Shown: in pieces, positions 18,134-26,734 of the stretch
Layout of the letters: the number at the start of each line of letters is the position of its first letter
Numbering within the stretch: the first letter of the stretch is position 1
NCBI GenBank assembly: GCA_020445335.1
Contig: JAGRGU010000010.1
Coordinates: 1 to 61,405 of the forward strand
DNA length: 61,405 nt
From: Gammaproteobacteria bacterium
GTDB lineage: Bacteria; Pseudomonadota; Gammaproteobacteria; Chromatiales; Chromatiaceae
Direction: 5' to 3'
Program-made: the position numbers and the translations under genes
The notes under the pieces: generated by a model
The model's database searches: none
Told to the model about the DNA's origin: nothing
What the model saw: the letters and a program-made list of their open reading frames with translations, nothing else

Positions 18134-18904
18134 CTACTTCGCCACTCGCCCCACCCTAAAGGAGACCGGCCAGACGATCGGCACCTGTTCGGCGGGCGTG
18201 CCCCACACCTCCGCCAGCGTGGCCTCGAAGTCCAGCAGCAACGCCTCGCGCTGCTGCTCGAGCAGCCGCTTCGACGCCGACCAGGTGCGGATATAGCCTG
18301 TCAACTCATGCAGATTCCAGCTGCGGCGAATGAACAGGGCGGGCATTTCGAGCGGCTCGAAGGGAAAGGGCAGATCGTTGTATCCGGTCTCAACATGGTA
18401 GCGTTCCGGCGGCCAGAACGGGTGCAGCTCCTGCCAGTAGAAGCGCTGTAACCAGACGTTGAGCGGACTCTCGAGGTAGGGCACGCCGTAGCTGATCAAT
18501 GCGACCACGCCACCCTCGCCCGCCACCCTGCGAACCTCCCGGTAAAAAGCGCCCAGGTCGAACCAGTGCGCCGCCTGGGCGGCGACGACCAGATCGGCCT
18601 CTCCCGCGCCGATGCCGATCGCCTCGGCCGCTTCATGCCGATAACTGATTCGGGGATGGGCGATTGCGTTGGCGAGCTGGGATTCGCTCACATCGCTTGC
18701 CACCACCCGCTCGAACCGCTCCGCAAGCAACGCCGACAACTGGCCGCTGCCGCAGCCCACATCGACAGCCAGATTACAGCCGGGAGCTAGAGCCGCCAGC
18801 GCGTCGACCAGCTCCGGCGGATAGGAGGGTCGATAGCGCGCGTACTCCGCCCCGCCCCGCTGAAAATGGCCCTGCTTGGTGGGATCTTGAGTCACCCCCG
18901 ACAC
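18134..18904 (-). CDS. Class I SAM-dependent methyltransferase
   Basis: A 256-residue soluble enzyme. The SAM-binding motif I is DVGCGSGQ near residue 48, followed by VVASDVSESQLANA (motif II) and AAQAAHWFDL, the arrangement of the Tmt/UbiE-like small-molecule methyltransferase group (YARYRPSYPPEL at the start is common there). The substrate cannot be deduced. The gene appears monocistronic, followed by about 150 bases before the porin gene. Confidence 0.85.
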   Translation of the reverse strand: MSGVTQDPTKQGHFQRGGAEYARYRPSYPPELVDALAALAPGCNLAVDVGCGSGQLSALLAERFERVVASDVSESQLANAIAHPRISYRHEAAEAIGIGAGEADLVVAAQAAHWFDLGAFYREVRRVAGEGGVVALISYGVPYLESPLNVWLQRFYWQELHPFWPPERYHVETGYNDLPFPFEPLEMPALFIRRSWNLHELTGYIRTWSASKRLLEQQREALLLDFEATLAEVWGTPAEQVPIVWPVSFRVGRVAK

Positions 18905-19392
18905 CTCCCGTTAACCGGCATCATCGAAAGCCAGGCACGCCGAGACCCCCGACTGTGTTCTCTTATTAGCGATAGCGTTCACTACGCAGCAGGGATCGGC
19001 TGGTGCTTCAAGATGGAAGCGATATTCATCGTCGCTGGAGAAACAGGTGTTGCGGATGTTTCCGCGCTGCACGATGTGACACGGCATGCCTGCCAGTTAC
19101 ATTCCCGGTTTGCGAGGCGTTGCGATCTCCCAACGCTGCATTGCCCATCCTGAAGAGTGCTGTTAATCGTACTTGAATGTTTTGGGTAAGAATAGGAGAG
19201 AGCTTTGCTGAGAATGGGATGCCTTTTTCGCCGACCCATCCATTGGTGCAGAACAGCGGAGGAGACCGTCCATACGGTCGTCCATGGCAGTTGCGAGGCG
19301 GCAGGCCGGGAAGGTCGCGCCGGCAGGCGAACCTGCCGGCGAAGCACTCGCGGAGTGTTGCGGACGTTGACAATTCTCATGCACTTCCGGAA
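18905..19392. other. 488-base non-coding stretch with two perfect hairpins
   Basis: Several short open frames cross this stretch on both strands, but all lack ribosome sites and have erratic composition. Two perfect stem-loops are present: GACCGT / ACGGTC around CCAT at 19264-19279, and a 10-bp stem CGCCGGCAGG / CCTGCCGGCG closed by a CGAA tetraloop at 19318-19341. The second lies about 50 bases beyond the stop of the minus-strand gene at 19393 and could end that transcript, although no T-run follows. Confidence 0.5.
19318..19341. repeat. Perfect inverted repeat (10-bp stem, CGAA loop)
   Basis: Arms 19318-19327 and 19332-19341 are exact reverse complements. The CNRA-type tetraloop would make it very stable as RNA. 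It may be a REP-like element or a T-less terminator for the secreted-protein gene on the minus strand. Confidence 0.5.
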
Positions 19393-20379
19393 TCACATCG
19401 CATGATAGAAATCGACGATCTCCACGCGCTCGTCAGGCTCACCGTCTTCGCCCGGTTTGACCTCGACGATGAAACCGATCCCTGGCGCGTAGAACTTGTA
19501 CTCGACCACACCGGGTTCCAGCGGCGTGTAGTTCTTCGTCTGCAGGCAGGTGCCATCGCAACTGACGGCAGAGGTCGATTCGCTGGCCGTGGCGCTCACG
19601 ACTTCGGCGATGTCCTCGGCTTCGGCCAGCGCCCACTCCTCGCGGTAGGCATCACCTTCCATCGGATTGGCGTACATGATGATGCCCGGCAGAGCGAAGT
19701 TGTCACCGGCCTTGAACGAACCATCCAGGTTGTTCAGCAAGCCATCCTGGTAGTTCTCCACGATCTCACCGAAGTACCAGACGTTGCCGTGGATATCCTG
19801 CGCATGCCAGTCGATCGTGTCCTCGACGACCTCGCCGTCTTCCGCAACGATGTCGCGGACGACGATGCAGGTGACGCCCATGATCTCGATGGTCTCGCCG
19901 GTGACCGTCACCGTGATGGTCTCGTCGCCGCTTTCGTACACGCGCGTGTAACCCGTCGTCAGGTCGAAGAACGGGTTCGGTGCGATGCTCTTGCCGATCT
20001 CGGTCGGGTCGACGAACATGGCCGGATTGACGACCGGATTGTAGCGTTCCTCTCCGAGCAGGTCGCAGGCTTCACGGCGGGCCTCATAGATATCCCTGCA
20101 CTCCTCTTTCGCCTCCTGGCGTTCTTCATCGGCGGTCGATCGGCAATTTTCACGCTCATCTCGATCGGCGATGTTGCTGCAGTTCGCCATGGTCAGCCAG
20201 AAATCGTCCTTGATATCCTTCGCGCAGGCGTTGTTCAGCAGTTTCGCTGTCGTGCTGCAATGATTGCGATGGCCGTGGTGGCTGTGGTGGCCGTTCCAGG
20301 CGTGGGCAGTTGCGAGTGGTGCCGCACCCAGGCTGACCGCCAAGGCAGCGGTTGGAATCACGGTTCTGAAGATGTTCAT
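19393..20379 (-). CDS. Secreted acidic protein of unknown function
   Basis: A 328-residue protein with a clear signal peptide ending near ATAHA, then a His-rich mature N-terminus (WNGHHSHHGHRNH), a charged Cys-containing helical region (CRSTADEERQEAKEECRDIYEARREACDLL, given here in pieces: CRSTADEERQ, EECRDIYEARREACDLL) and a beta-rich C-terminal half with FFDLTTGYTRVYESGDETITV, WHAQDIHGNVWYFGE, NLDGSF and PGIGFIVEVKPGEDGE. I know the C-terminal pattern only from uncharacterised secreted proteins. ATG 20379 has a very strong GAGGGGGG site; longer frames to 20442 are not needed. Metal binding by the His cluster is possible. Confidence 0.7.
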   Translation of the reverse strand: MNIFRTVIPTAALAVSLGAAPLATAHAWNGHHSHHGHRNHCSTTAKLLNNACAKDIKDDFWLTMANCSNIADRDERENCRSTADEERQEAKEECRDIYEARREACDLLGEERYNPVVNPAMFVDPTEIGKSIAPNPFFDLTTGYTRVYESGDETITVTVTGETIEIMGVTCIVVRDIVAEDGEVVEDTIDWHAQDIHGNVWYFGEIVENYQDGLLNNLDGSFKAGDNFALPGIIMYANPMEGDAYREEWALAEAEDIAEVVSATASESTSAVSCDGTCLQTKNYTPLEPGVVEYKFYAPGIGFIVEVKPGEDGEPDERVEIVDFYHAM

Positions 20380-20470
20380 TTCGCCCCCCTCGGTGTTGAG
20401 TTCCATGGGGTATCTCTTGACACCCGGAGTAATAATGGGCAACGGGGATTGCCGGGAGCTGTGCGCAAGA

Positions 20471-20486
20471 TTACCGTCTGGTAATT
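20471..20486. promoter_or_regulatory. Operator-like inverted repeat in promoter of the secreted protein gene
   Basis: ATTACC / GGTAAT arms around GTCT, a perfect 6-4-6 palindrome. On the minus strand it falls between a TTGAGA (-35-like) and a TAATCT (-10-like) with a 15-base spacer, about 90 bases upstream of the ATG at 20379. The position would suit a repressor. Confidence 0.4.
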
Positions 20487-20583
20487 TTTCTCAAGAGGAA
20501 AGAGAACCCGGGTGACCGGAGCGAGTGAAGTGGGAGCAATCAGCCGAGGTGTGTGAGGGATTGATTCGGCGCTGTGCGCCTCA

Positions 20584-20636
20584 CCCCTGCGGGGCGTTCT
20601 CCTGCGGAGAACGTCTGCGCCGCCGCTGCGCGGCGG
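20584..20636. repeat. Three tandem GC-rich hairpins
   Basis: CCCC-TGC-GGGG (20584-20594), CGTTCTC / GAGAACG with loop CTGCG (20595-20613) and CCGCCGC / GCGGCGG with loop TGC (20620-20636) follow one another almost without gaps. They lie between the tRNA-Ser terminator and the secreted-protein promoter. Their function is unknown. Confidence 0.45.
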
Positions 20637-20684
20637 CTGTCGAACCGAGGCTTCTCATCAAAGCCGCACTATCCACGATAAATG

Positions 20685-20710
20685 CAAAAGCCCCCTGATG
20701 GGGGCTTTTG
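20685..20710 (-). terminator. Rho-independent terminator after tRNA-Ser
   Basis: Perfect 11-bp stem CAAAAGCCCCC / GGGGGCTTTTG around a four-base loop. It lies just past the 3' end of the minus-strand tRNA-Ser. Its A/T-ended arms make it partly bidirectional. Confidence 0.85.
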
Positions 20711-20716
20711 TATTTA

Positions 20717-20807
20717 TGGCGGAGAGCGAGGGATTCGAACCCTCGATACGCGATTAACGTATACACACTTTCCAGGCGTGCTCCTTCAACCGCTCGGACA
20801 GCTCTCC
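20717..20807 (-). tRNA. tRNA-Ser(GGA)
   Basis: The minus strand folds into a full class II tRNA: acceptor arms GGAGAGC / GCTCTCC, discriminator G and encoded CCA at 20717-20719. The anticodon loop is CTGGAAA, giving GGA, which reads UCC and UCU serine codons. There is a long variable arm (ATACG / CGTAT) as required for Ser tRNAs, and a T arm CGAGGGTTCGAATCCCTCG. Shadow reading frames across it are not genes. Confidence 0.97.
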
Positions 20808-21137
20808 GGAAAAACTCGTTTTGTTCTGCCTGCTACTGGTAGATTGCGTGCTCGCTATTCGGTCGCCTCGCGACCTCAACCTTTCGGAGCCGTCCGCTCT
20901 TCGTTGCGGTATTCTCACGACTATCGCCGCGAGTCGACCACCCGGATGGCTCTTCTGGTTTGGGAGGCGCAAGGTTATACCAGAAAGCCGGCATGCGCAA
21001 TTCCGCGAGCAGTCGATTGGTCACGCGGTGAGCGGTTGCGGAAGATGGCAAGGATCGGGGACCCGAGTGATCTCCAAACGCTGTAAGTGAAGAATTTAAG
21101 TATACTGTGACCCTTCGACACCGAGGGGCGCTGGGCT
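20808..21137. other. Intergenic region with tRNA-Ser leader and divergent promoters
   Basis: 330 bases with no protein gene. On the minus strand, TTGCGC (20995-21000) and TATAAC (20974-20979), 15 bases apart, are a plausible tRNA-Ser promoter with a leader of about 160 bases that includes a GGTCGC-GAG-GCGACC hairpin (20860-20874). On the plus strand a TATACT near 21100 could be the -10 for the methyltransferase at 21138. Confidence 0.4.
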
Positions 21138-21956
21138 GTGAACAAAAAGAGCAAGAACGATCTCGCATCCCGCGCGGACCGGCATCTGCTTTACGAGTAT
21201 TCGGTGCAGTACGCGGCATCGGAGATAGAATTCGTCGACCGGACCTTCAAGACCCTGCGGGGGCGCAGGGCGAAACTGCTGCGCGAGGATTTCTGCGGCA
21301 CCGCCAACGTCTGCTGCGAATGGGTCCGTCAGCGCAACGGAAATCGGGCCATCGGCGTCGACATCGACGCGGCGGTGCTCGGCTGGGGTCGCGACCACAA
21401 CCTGGCGGCGCTGTCGAACGGGCAGCGCAAGCGCGTGGAGCTGCGCTGCGAGGATGTGCTGCGGGTCGAGACCGCGCCTCCGGATGTCGTGCTGGCGATG
21501 AATTTCAGCTACTGGCTGTTCAAGGAACGTAAGCAGCTGCGACGCTATTTCCGCCGCGTCCATGCAGCTCTGGCCGATGATGGCGTACTGTTTCTAGACG
21601 CTTACGGCGGTTACGACTCCTTCCGGGATATCGTCGAGGAGCGCGAGATCGAGGAGGCGGGCGGTTTCACCTACGTCTGGGAGCAGGAGCGCTACAACCC
21701 GGTAAACGCCGACCTGATCTGCCACATCCATTTCGACTTTGCCGACGGTTCGCGCATGGAGAAGGCCTTCAGCTACGACTGGCGGCTATGGACGCTGCCG
21801 GAGGTTCGCGAACTGCTGGCGGAGAGCGGATTCCGCGACATTACCGTCTACTGGCAGGGGTGGGACGAGCAGGGCGAGCCCGACGGCGACTTCAAGCCGG
21901 TCACCCAGGCCGACTCGGACGCAGGCTGGATCTGTTATATCTCGGCCGAGAAGTAG
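21138..21956 (+). CDS. Class I SAM-dependent methyltransferase
   Basis: A 272-residue enzyme. LLREDFCGTANVCCEW occupies the place of motif I and AIGVDIDAAVLGW of motif II; later segments are DVVLAMNFSYWLFKERKQL and GVLFLDAYGGYDSF. This variant (EDFCGT instead of GxGxG) is common in a family of uncharacterised bacterial methyltransferases. The GTG start at 21138 is preceded by GAGGGG at good spacing. The substrate is unknown. It converges on trmO with 63 bases between. Confidence 0.85.
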   Translation: MNKKSKNDLASRADRHLLYEYSVQYAASEIEFVDRTFKTLRGRRAKLLREDFCGTANVCCEWVRQRNGNRAIGVDIDAAVLGWGRDHNLAALSNGQRKRVELRCEDVLRVETAPPDVVLAMNFSYWLFKERKQLRRYFRRVHAALADDGVLFLDAYGGYDSFRDIVEEREIEEAGGFTYVWEQERYNPVNADLICHIHFDFADGSRMEKAFSYDWRLWTLPEVRELLAESGFRDITVYWQGWDEQGEPDGDFKPVTQADSDAGWICYISAEK

Positions 21957-22019
21957 GCAGCGACAGAGGACGGAGCAGACGCTCAATCGTGGAGCAATAA
22001 CTGGCGGCGGCTTGCTACC

Positions 22020-22727
22020 CTATCGCGCGGGGCTGGCCAGTTCTACGACCTCAACGCCGTGCTCGTCGAGCCGCCAGCGCAGATCGAAATCGTGGAGCCG
22101 AACGCCGTAGACGCGGCCGTGTTGCTCCGAGCGACGATAGGCCGGTCGCGGATCGCTGGCCAGTACTCCTTCGATCAGCACTTTCAGCGCGCCGCCGCCC
22201 TGGCGCTGTTGCAGCTGGCGCTCGGCCAGCGGCGAGAAGCGTACTTCGAGATCGGCAACCGGCGCGCTTTCGGCGTAGCCCGAGCGCGCCTCGGGAATGC
22301 TGTCGACATAGGCGAGGTAGGGCTTGATATCGAGCACCGGCGTGCCGTCGACCAGGTCGATCCCGGAGATCTCCAACGTCACTCCGCCACGCTCCAGTGC
22401 GACGCGCTCCAGCTTCACCACCGACAGGCCGATCGGATTGGGGCGGAACGGCGAACGGCTGGCGAAGACGCCGACGCGGCGGTTGCCGCCGAGGCGCGGC
22501 GGCCGCACTGTCGGCTGCCACTCTCCATGCGGATTGCGGTCGAACAGAAACTGAATCCAGATGTGCGAGTACCCCTCCAGGCCGATGACGGTCTCCGCAC
22601 GATTGTAGGGGGGCAGCAGCTCCAGGCTGCCGTGCGCCTGCGGCACCAGTCCAGGCTGGCGTGGCACGCCGAACTTCTCTTTGTAGGGGGAGTGGACGAT
22701 GCCGATGGTCTCGAACTGGATTGTCAT
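22020..22727 (-). CDS. trmO: tRNA (N6-threonylcarbamoyladenosine(37)-N6)-methyltransferase TrmO
   Basis: Adds a methyl group to t6A37 in tRNA-Thr with SAM, fine-tuning ACY decoding. About 235 residues of the TsaA/YaeB family: IGIVHSPYKEKFGVPRQPGL at the N-terminus, YSHIWIQFLFD, VGVFASRSPFRPNPIGLS (the SAM-pocket segment), GIDLVDGTPVLDIKPYLAYVD and the C-terminal DPRPAYR motif. ATG 22727 (MTIQFE) was chosen over TTG 22739 because the family begins there. It is divergent from the SirB2-like gene. Confidence 0.93.
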   Translation of the reverse strand: MTIQFETIGIVHSPYKEKFGVPRQPGLVPQAHGSLELLPPYNRAETVIGLEGYSHIWIQFLFDRNPHGEWQPTVRPPRLGGNRRVGVFASRSPFRPNPIGLSVVKLERVALERGGVTLEISGIDLVDGTPVLDIKPYLAYVDSIPEARSGYAESAPVADLEVRFSPLAERQLQQRQGGGALKVLIEGVLASDPRPAYRRSEQHGRVYGVRLHDFDLRWRLDEHGVEVVELASPAR

Positions 22728-22798
22728 AACGCTGCGCAACTCTGGTAGTCTTGGGCCCGTTGCCGCAACCTGCCGTCACGATCGCCACGCCGCCCCTG

Positions 22799-23182
22799 AT
22801 GTCATACTACTGGATCAGACAGCTCCATATCACCACGGTCGTCATTACGATCGGCTTCTTCGCGCTGCGCTTCTACTGGATGATGTTTCAGCCGTACCTG
22901 GAGAAGCGATGCTGGGTCAGAATCCTATCGGTAAGCAACGACACGCTGCTGCTCTGCGCCGGCATCAGTATGGCGGTGTTGAGTGCCCAGTACCCGCTGG
23001 TGGCGCCCTGGCTGACCGCCAAGCTGATCGGCCTCATCCTCTATATCGTGCTGGGAACCCTGGCGCTGAAGCGGGCACGCAAGCGCAGCGTGCGCATCGT
23101 TTGCGGTCTGTTGGCGCTGCTCAGCGCCGGCTACATCGTCTGGGTGGCGACCACCCGTTCCGCCACCCCCTGGAGCCTCTGA
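22799..23182 (+). CDS. SirB2-like integral membrane protein
   Basis: 127 residues with four hydrophobic helices (ITTVVITIGFFALRFYWMM; NDTLLLCAGISMAVLSA; LIGLILYIVLGTLALKRA; VCGLLALLSAGYIVWVA), the size and layout of SirB2 family proteins, whose molecular role is unknown. The frame is open to 22751, but MSYYWIRQLHI is the usual beginning. The next genes start 180 bases later, after an AT-rich region. Confidence 0.8.
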   Translation: MSYYWIRQLHITTVVITIGFFALRFYWMMFQPYLEKRCWVRILSVSNDTLLLCAGISMAVLSAQYPLVAPWLTAKLIGLILYIVLGTLALKRARKRSVRIVCGLLALLSAGYIVWVATTRSATPWSL

Positions 23183-23363
23183 GGCCGGGCCCCTCCCTCA
23201 GCTGCAACCCGGATCGAGGCGTCGATACCGAGCCGGTATTGAGAATCATCAATTAATAATATGTAGATAGATGACTTGCGGCATGCGCAAATCCCGGGCG
23301 ATTGGATAGAATTATAAATGTCCACTGCAGTACGTTTCGACGCTTACGCATCGGGAGCGAGAG
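23183..23363 (+). promoter_or_regulatory. AT-rich leader of the V/A-type ATPase operon
   Basis: About 100 bases (roughly 23235-23335) are strikingly AT-rich against GC-rich surroundings and contain TTGAGA, ATTAATAATA and TAGAATTATAAA. The operon promoter is probably here, but a unique -35/-10 pair cannot be assigned. The first gene has GGGAGCGAGAG before its ATG. Confidence 0.4.
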
Positions 23364-23687
23364 ATGGATGAGACCCTGAAACGGTTGTTGGAAGCAGAGG
23401 TTCGGGCGGAACAGATCGCTCGCCAGGCCGACGAAGCCAGGGAACGGCTCATCCAGGGCGCGCTGCTAGAGGCGCGCGCCTCTGAATCCCACTTCGAATC
23501 CCGTATCCCCGAACTACACGCCTCTTTTCTCGACAAGGCCGAAGCCCGCGCCGAGCAGACCAACAGCGAACTGAAACGCCGTTACGACGAGCGCCATACG
23601 CAGCTGCGCAACCTTGCCGAGGAGCGCGAGGCGGAGGCGCTCGATGCCGCTTTCGCGCTGTTGATCGATCCGGAGGCCGACCGCTGA
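23364..23687 (+). CDS. V/A-type ATPase peripheral-stalk subunit H/G (coiled coil)
   Basis: 107 residues, almost entirely charged helix with heptad-like spacing (LLEAEVRAEQIARQADEARE; AEARAEQTNSELKRRYDER). This is the composition of the short stalk subunit (H in archaeal-type, G in V-type enzymes) that pairs with subunit E to hold the stator. It is the first gene of the operon, as in many archaeal-type clusters. Family assignment rests on position, size and coiled-coil character, since these subunits diverge quickly. Confidence 0.7.
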   Translation: MDETLKRLLEAEVRAEQIARQADEARERLIQGALLEARASESHFESRIPELHASFLDKAEARAEQTNSELKRRYDERHTQLRNLAEEREAEALDAAFALLIDPEADR

Positions 23688-23702
23688 TATCTGTCCGCCG
23701 TC

Positions 23703-24761
23703 ATGACAGCCCCGGCTTCACATACCTACCTGAAGACCCGCGCCTCGATCATGGCCAAGCGGCTCTTTACGACCGAGCAGCTCGAAGCGCTGCTGGAGAC
23801 CCCGCTGGAGCAGATGGTGCAGCGTTTCAATCTCGCCGGAATACTGGAAAACGCAACCTCCGAAGCGCAGCTCAATCGTGCCGCGGAGCGCGCGCTGATC
23901 CACACGCTGATGCTGGAACTCGGCGTGCTGCTGCGGCCGCTTGACGGATTCGCGCGCGATATTCTGATCCACTGGACGCGCAAGTTCGAACTCTACAACC
24001 TGAAGGCGCTGATCCGCGGCAAACTGCAGGGCCTGCCGTTCGAGCAGATCAACCACAACCTCTACGAACTGCCGCAACTGATCAGCCTGCCGCACGACCG
24101 GCTGCTGCGCACCGAGAGCGTGCTCGAGCTGCTGCGCAGTCTCGAACGGACCCACTACGCCGATATCGCGCGCCAGGCTCGCCAGGTGTTCGAAGAGAAG
24201 AACGAGCCCTTCTCGCTCGACGCCGCGATAGACCGTAGCTACTACACCGGCCTGCTGCGCCGCATCAATCGTGGCGAGGCGCAGGATCAGCGCGAACTTG
24301 AACAGCTGGTCGCATCGCTGATCGACCAGCAGAATCTGATCTGGCTGCTGCGCTACCGCTTCAGCTACGCGCTGTCGCCCACCGAGACCTACTATCTGAT
24401 GATCCCCTTCGGTCGGCAACTGCACCAGGAGCGCCTCAAATCGCTGGTCAACATCGATCAGTTCGGGGCCTTGATCGAAGCCCTGCCCGGCAGATTGAAA
24501 ACGCGCCTGGAAGGCGCTGACAACATGCTCGACGCCGAGCGTCTGCTCGACCAGGAGACCGCCGATCAGGCGCGCCGCGCGCTGCGCTTCAGCGTCTCGG
24601 CCGTGACCCGCTCGCTCGCCTACCTGGTACTGCGCGAGATGGACCTGAAACGGCTCTACGCGCTGGTGCAGGGCAAGGCACTGAACCTCAGCGAATCGCT
24701 GCTGCGCATCGCCGCCAACCTCGACGGCGTCAAACAGCGCCACGGGAGCAGTCATGTTTAG
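23703..24761 (+). CDS. V/A-type ATPase subunit C (central-stalk d-like)
   Basis: 352 residues. The beginning SHTYLKTRASIMAKRLFT matches the conserved N-terminal helix of subunit C/d, and FNLAGILENA plus the helical repeats afterwards fit the three-lobed all-helical socket that links the central rotor to the proteolipid ring. The start is ATG 23703, 15 bases after the previous stop. The last 8 bases overlap the subunit I start (24754-24761), so the two are translationally coupled. Confidence 0.88.
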   Translation: MTAPASHTYLKTRASIMAKRLFTTEQLEALLETPLEQMVQRFNLAGILENATSEAQLNRAAERALIHTLMLELGVLLRPLDGFARDILIHWTRKFELYNLKALIRGKLQGLPFEQINHNLYELPQLISLPHDRLLRTESVLELLRSLERTHYADIARQARQVFEEKNEPFSLDAAIDRSYYTGLLRRINRGEAQDQRELEQLVASLIDQQNLIWLLRYRFSYALSPTETYYLMIPFGRQLHQERLKSLVNIDQFGALIEALPGRLKTRLEGADNMLDAERLLDQETADQARRALRFSVSAVTRSLAYLVLREMDLKRLYALVQGKALNLSESLLRIAANLDGVKQRHGSSHV

Positions 24762-26652
24762 CCCCAAACCGATGAAGCATGTACTGCTGCAGGTGCTGAC
24801 AGAAGATCTCCCGCAGGTGTCGCTGATCCTTGCCGACCTGGAGGATTTCAGTCCCGACTACCGACCGCTCTACGATGCCGAGTTTCAGACCGTGCCGGGC
24901 AGCGAGTTCCGCGCGCTCTACCACGAGGCAAGCAGCCGCATGCAGAAGATTTCACCGCACGCCACGCTTGCCAAGCAGGTGCAGCTCAGCGATCTGCACG
25001 TCATCAGCGAAGAGGAGCTGCGCATCACCAACGACTGGCTGGGCGGCGTCTGGGAGCGCTGTTCGGAGTTCGAGGAGCGGGAACGCCGCCTCGCCGAAGA
25101 GGAGCAGATGCTGGTTCAGCTCGAACAGGCGCTGGAGAATTTCAGTGCGCTCAATATCGACCTGAGTCTGCTGCAGGGTGAGCGCATGTTCCTCGACATC
25201 CACATCGGTCTGGTGCCGCGCGGCAACGTCGCCCAGCTGAAGGAGGCGGTAACCCTCGCCAACTATCTGCTGTTCGACTACATGGAACTCGAGGAGAGCG
25301 TCCACGTGATCGTGCTCGGTCCCAAGGGGCGGCGCGAGCGGGAGCTGCGCTCGGTACTCGATACCGCGGGCTTTCGCCCGCTGCCGATCCCGCCGGAGTT
25401 TCGCGACGAACCGGAGAAGGTGCGCAAGCAGCTGCGGCGTCGCAAACAGGAGCTGCGCCTGGAGCAGCAGGAGGAGCAGAACGAGATCCAGTTGTGCGCC
25501 AGCGAGCTGCGCCAGCAGCTGGAGGAGGCTCGCAGCACGCTGGTCATGGCCGAACCCTTCGTGCGGATGGATACCGCCGTGCGCAGCGCCGGTCACCTCT
25601 CGATCATCTCCGGCTGGATACCGGCGCAGGATATCCGCCGCACCGAAAAGGCGCTGCGCACGGCGCTCGTCAACCCCCACCGCATGGAGGTGCGCAATCC
25701 GCGCACCGACGAGCGCGCCCTGGTCCCGAGCTACATGCCCGACAACCGGCTGATGAGCCCCTTCGCCACGCTGGTCAAGCAGTACGGTATTCCGCGTTAC
25801 GGCGAGATCGATCCGACCGCGATCTTCGCGCTCACCTTCATTCTGATGTTCGGCATGATGTTCGGTGACATCGGCCACGGGCTGGTGATCACGCTGGTCG
25901 CCTGGCTGCTGCACAGGAAGCTGCGACGTTTCACCCTGTTCGTGGTCTGCATCGGCCTTTCGGCAACGCTGTTCGGGCTGCTCTACGGCAGCTTCTTCGG
26001 CTACGAGCACGTTATCCACGCACTCTGGATCGCACCGCTTTCTGACCCGATCTACATGCTCTCGGTGGCGCTGCGTTGGGGCATCGCCTTTCTGCTGCTT
26101 ATCAGCCTGATCAGTATCTACAACCGCGTCATCCAGGGTGACATCACGCGTGCGGTGTTCGACACCAACGGCCTCGTCAGCGCCCTGCTCTATCTCAGCG
26201 TGATCTATGGGCTCTACCGCTTCTATGTCGACGGCAGTTTCGGCGTCCCGGCCGCCGTCGTCGCGATCTTCTCGCTGCTGGCGCTGCTCGCCTACAAGCT
26301 GATCGAAACCCACGCGTCGCCCGGCGAGCGCATGCTGGTCGCCTTCATCGAGACCTTCGAGACCGTAACCGGCTACGCCTCCAACACGCTGTCGTTCCTG
26401 CGCGTGGCCGCGTTCAGCCTCAACCACGTGGCGCTGGCCATCGCGGTCTTCACGCTGGCCGAGATGATGGAGAGCGCGGGAGCCCACTATCTGACGGTCG
26501 TCTGCGGCAACATCTTCATCCTGATACTGGAGGGGGCGATCGTCACCATTCAGGCGCTGCGTCTCGAGTACTACGAAGGTTTCTCACGCTTCTACTCCGG
26601 CGACGGTATCGAATTCCAGCCGCTGCGCCTGCATACGGGAGCAACGACGTGA
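24754..26652 (+). CDS. V/A-type ATPase subunit I (a-subunit, membrane stator)
   Basis: 632 residues. The N-terminal 340 or so are cytoplasmic with long coiled coils (EERERRLAEEEQMLVQLEQAL; RKQLRRRKQELRLEQQEE) that attach to the peripheral stalks. The C-terminal half has about seven to eight membrane helices (FALTFILMFGMMFGDIGHGL, the family hallmark; then SNTLSFLRVAAFSLNHVALA with the conserved Arg of the ion path). It forms the two half-channels next to the proteolipid ring. A gap of about 80 bases separates it from subunit K. Confidence 0.93.
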   Translation: MFSPKPMKHVLLQVLTEDLPQVSLILADLEDFSPDYRPLYDAEFQTVPGSEFRALYHEASSRMQKISPHATLAKQVQLSDLHVISEEELRITNDWLGGVWERCSEFEERERRLAEEEQMLVQLEQALENFSALNIDLSLLQGERMFLDIHIGLVPRGNVAQLKEAVTLANYLLFDYMELEESVHVIVLGPKGRRERELRSVLDTAGFRPLPIPPEFRDEPEKVRKQLRRRKQELRLEQQEEQNEIQLCASELRQQLEEARSTLVMAEPFVRMDTAVRSAGHLSIISGWIPAQDIRRTEKALRTALVNPHRMEVRNPRTDERALVPSYMPDNRLMSPFATLVKQYGIPRYGEIDPTAIFALTFILMFGMMFGDIGHGLVITLVAWLLHRKLRRFTLFVVCIGLSATLFGLLYGSFFGYEHVIHALWIAPLSDPIYMLSVALRWGIAFLLLISLISIYNRVIQGDITRAVFDTNGLVSALLYLSVIYGLYRFYVDGSFGVPAAVVAIFSLLALLAYKLIETHASPGERMLVAFIETFETVTGYASNTLSFLRVAAFSLNHVALAIAVFTLAEMMESAGAHYLTVVCGNIFILILEGAIVTIQALRLEYYEGFSRFYSGDGIEFQPLRLHTGATT

Positions 26653-26734
26653 ATCCCTATGCAGGCAGATATCCGCCGCCGGTGCCGCGCCGCGACACCC
26701 GCCGCATACTTGTAAAAACCATGAGGAGCAGATC

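Noticed and set aside
18982..19396. Minus-strand frames of 77 to 132 residues between the methyltransferase and the secreted-protein gene
   Set aside because: Overlapping frames in several phases, no ribosome sites, hairpins inside; treated as non-coding.
20682..21086. 134-residue plus-strand frame over the tRNA-Ser (GERGIRTLDTRLTYTH)
   Set aside because: It is the well-known false translation of the antisense of a Ser tRNA; no ribosome site.
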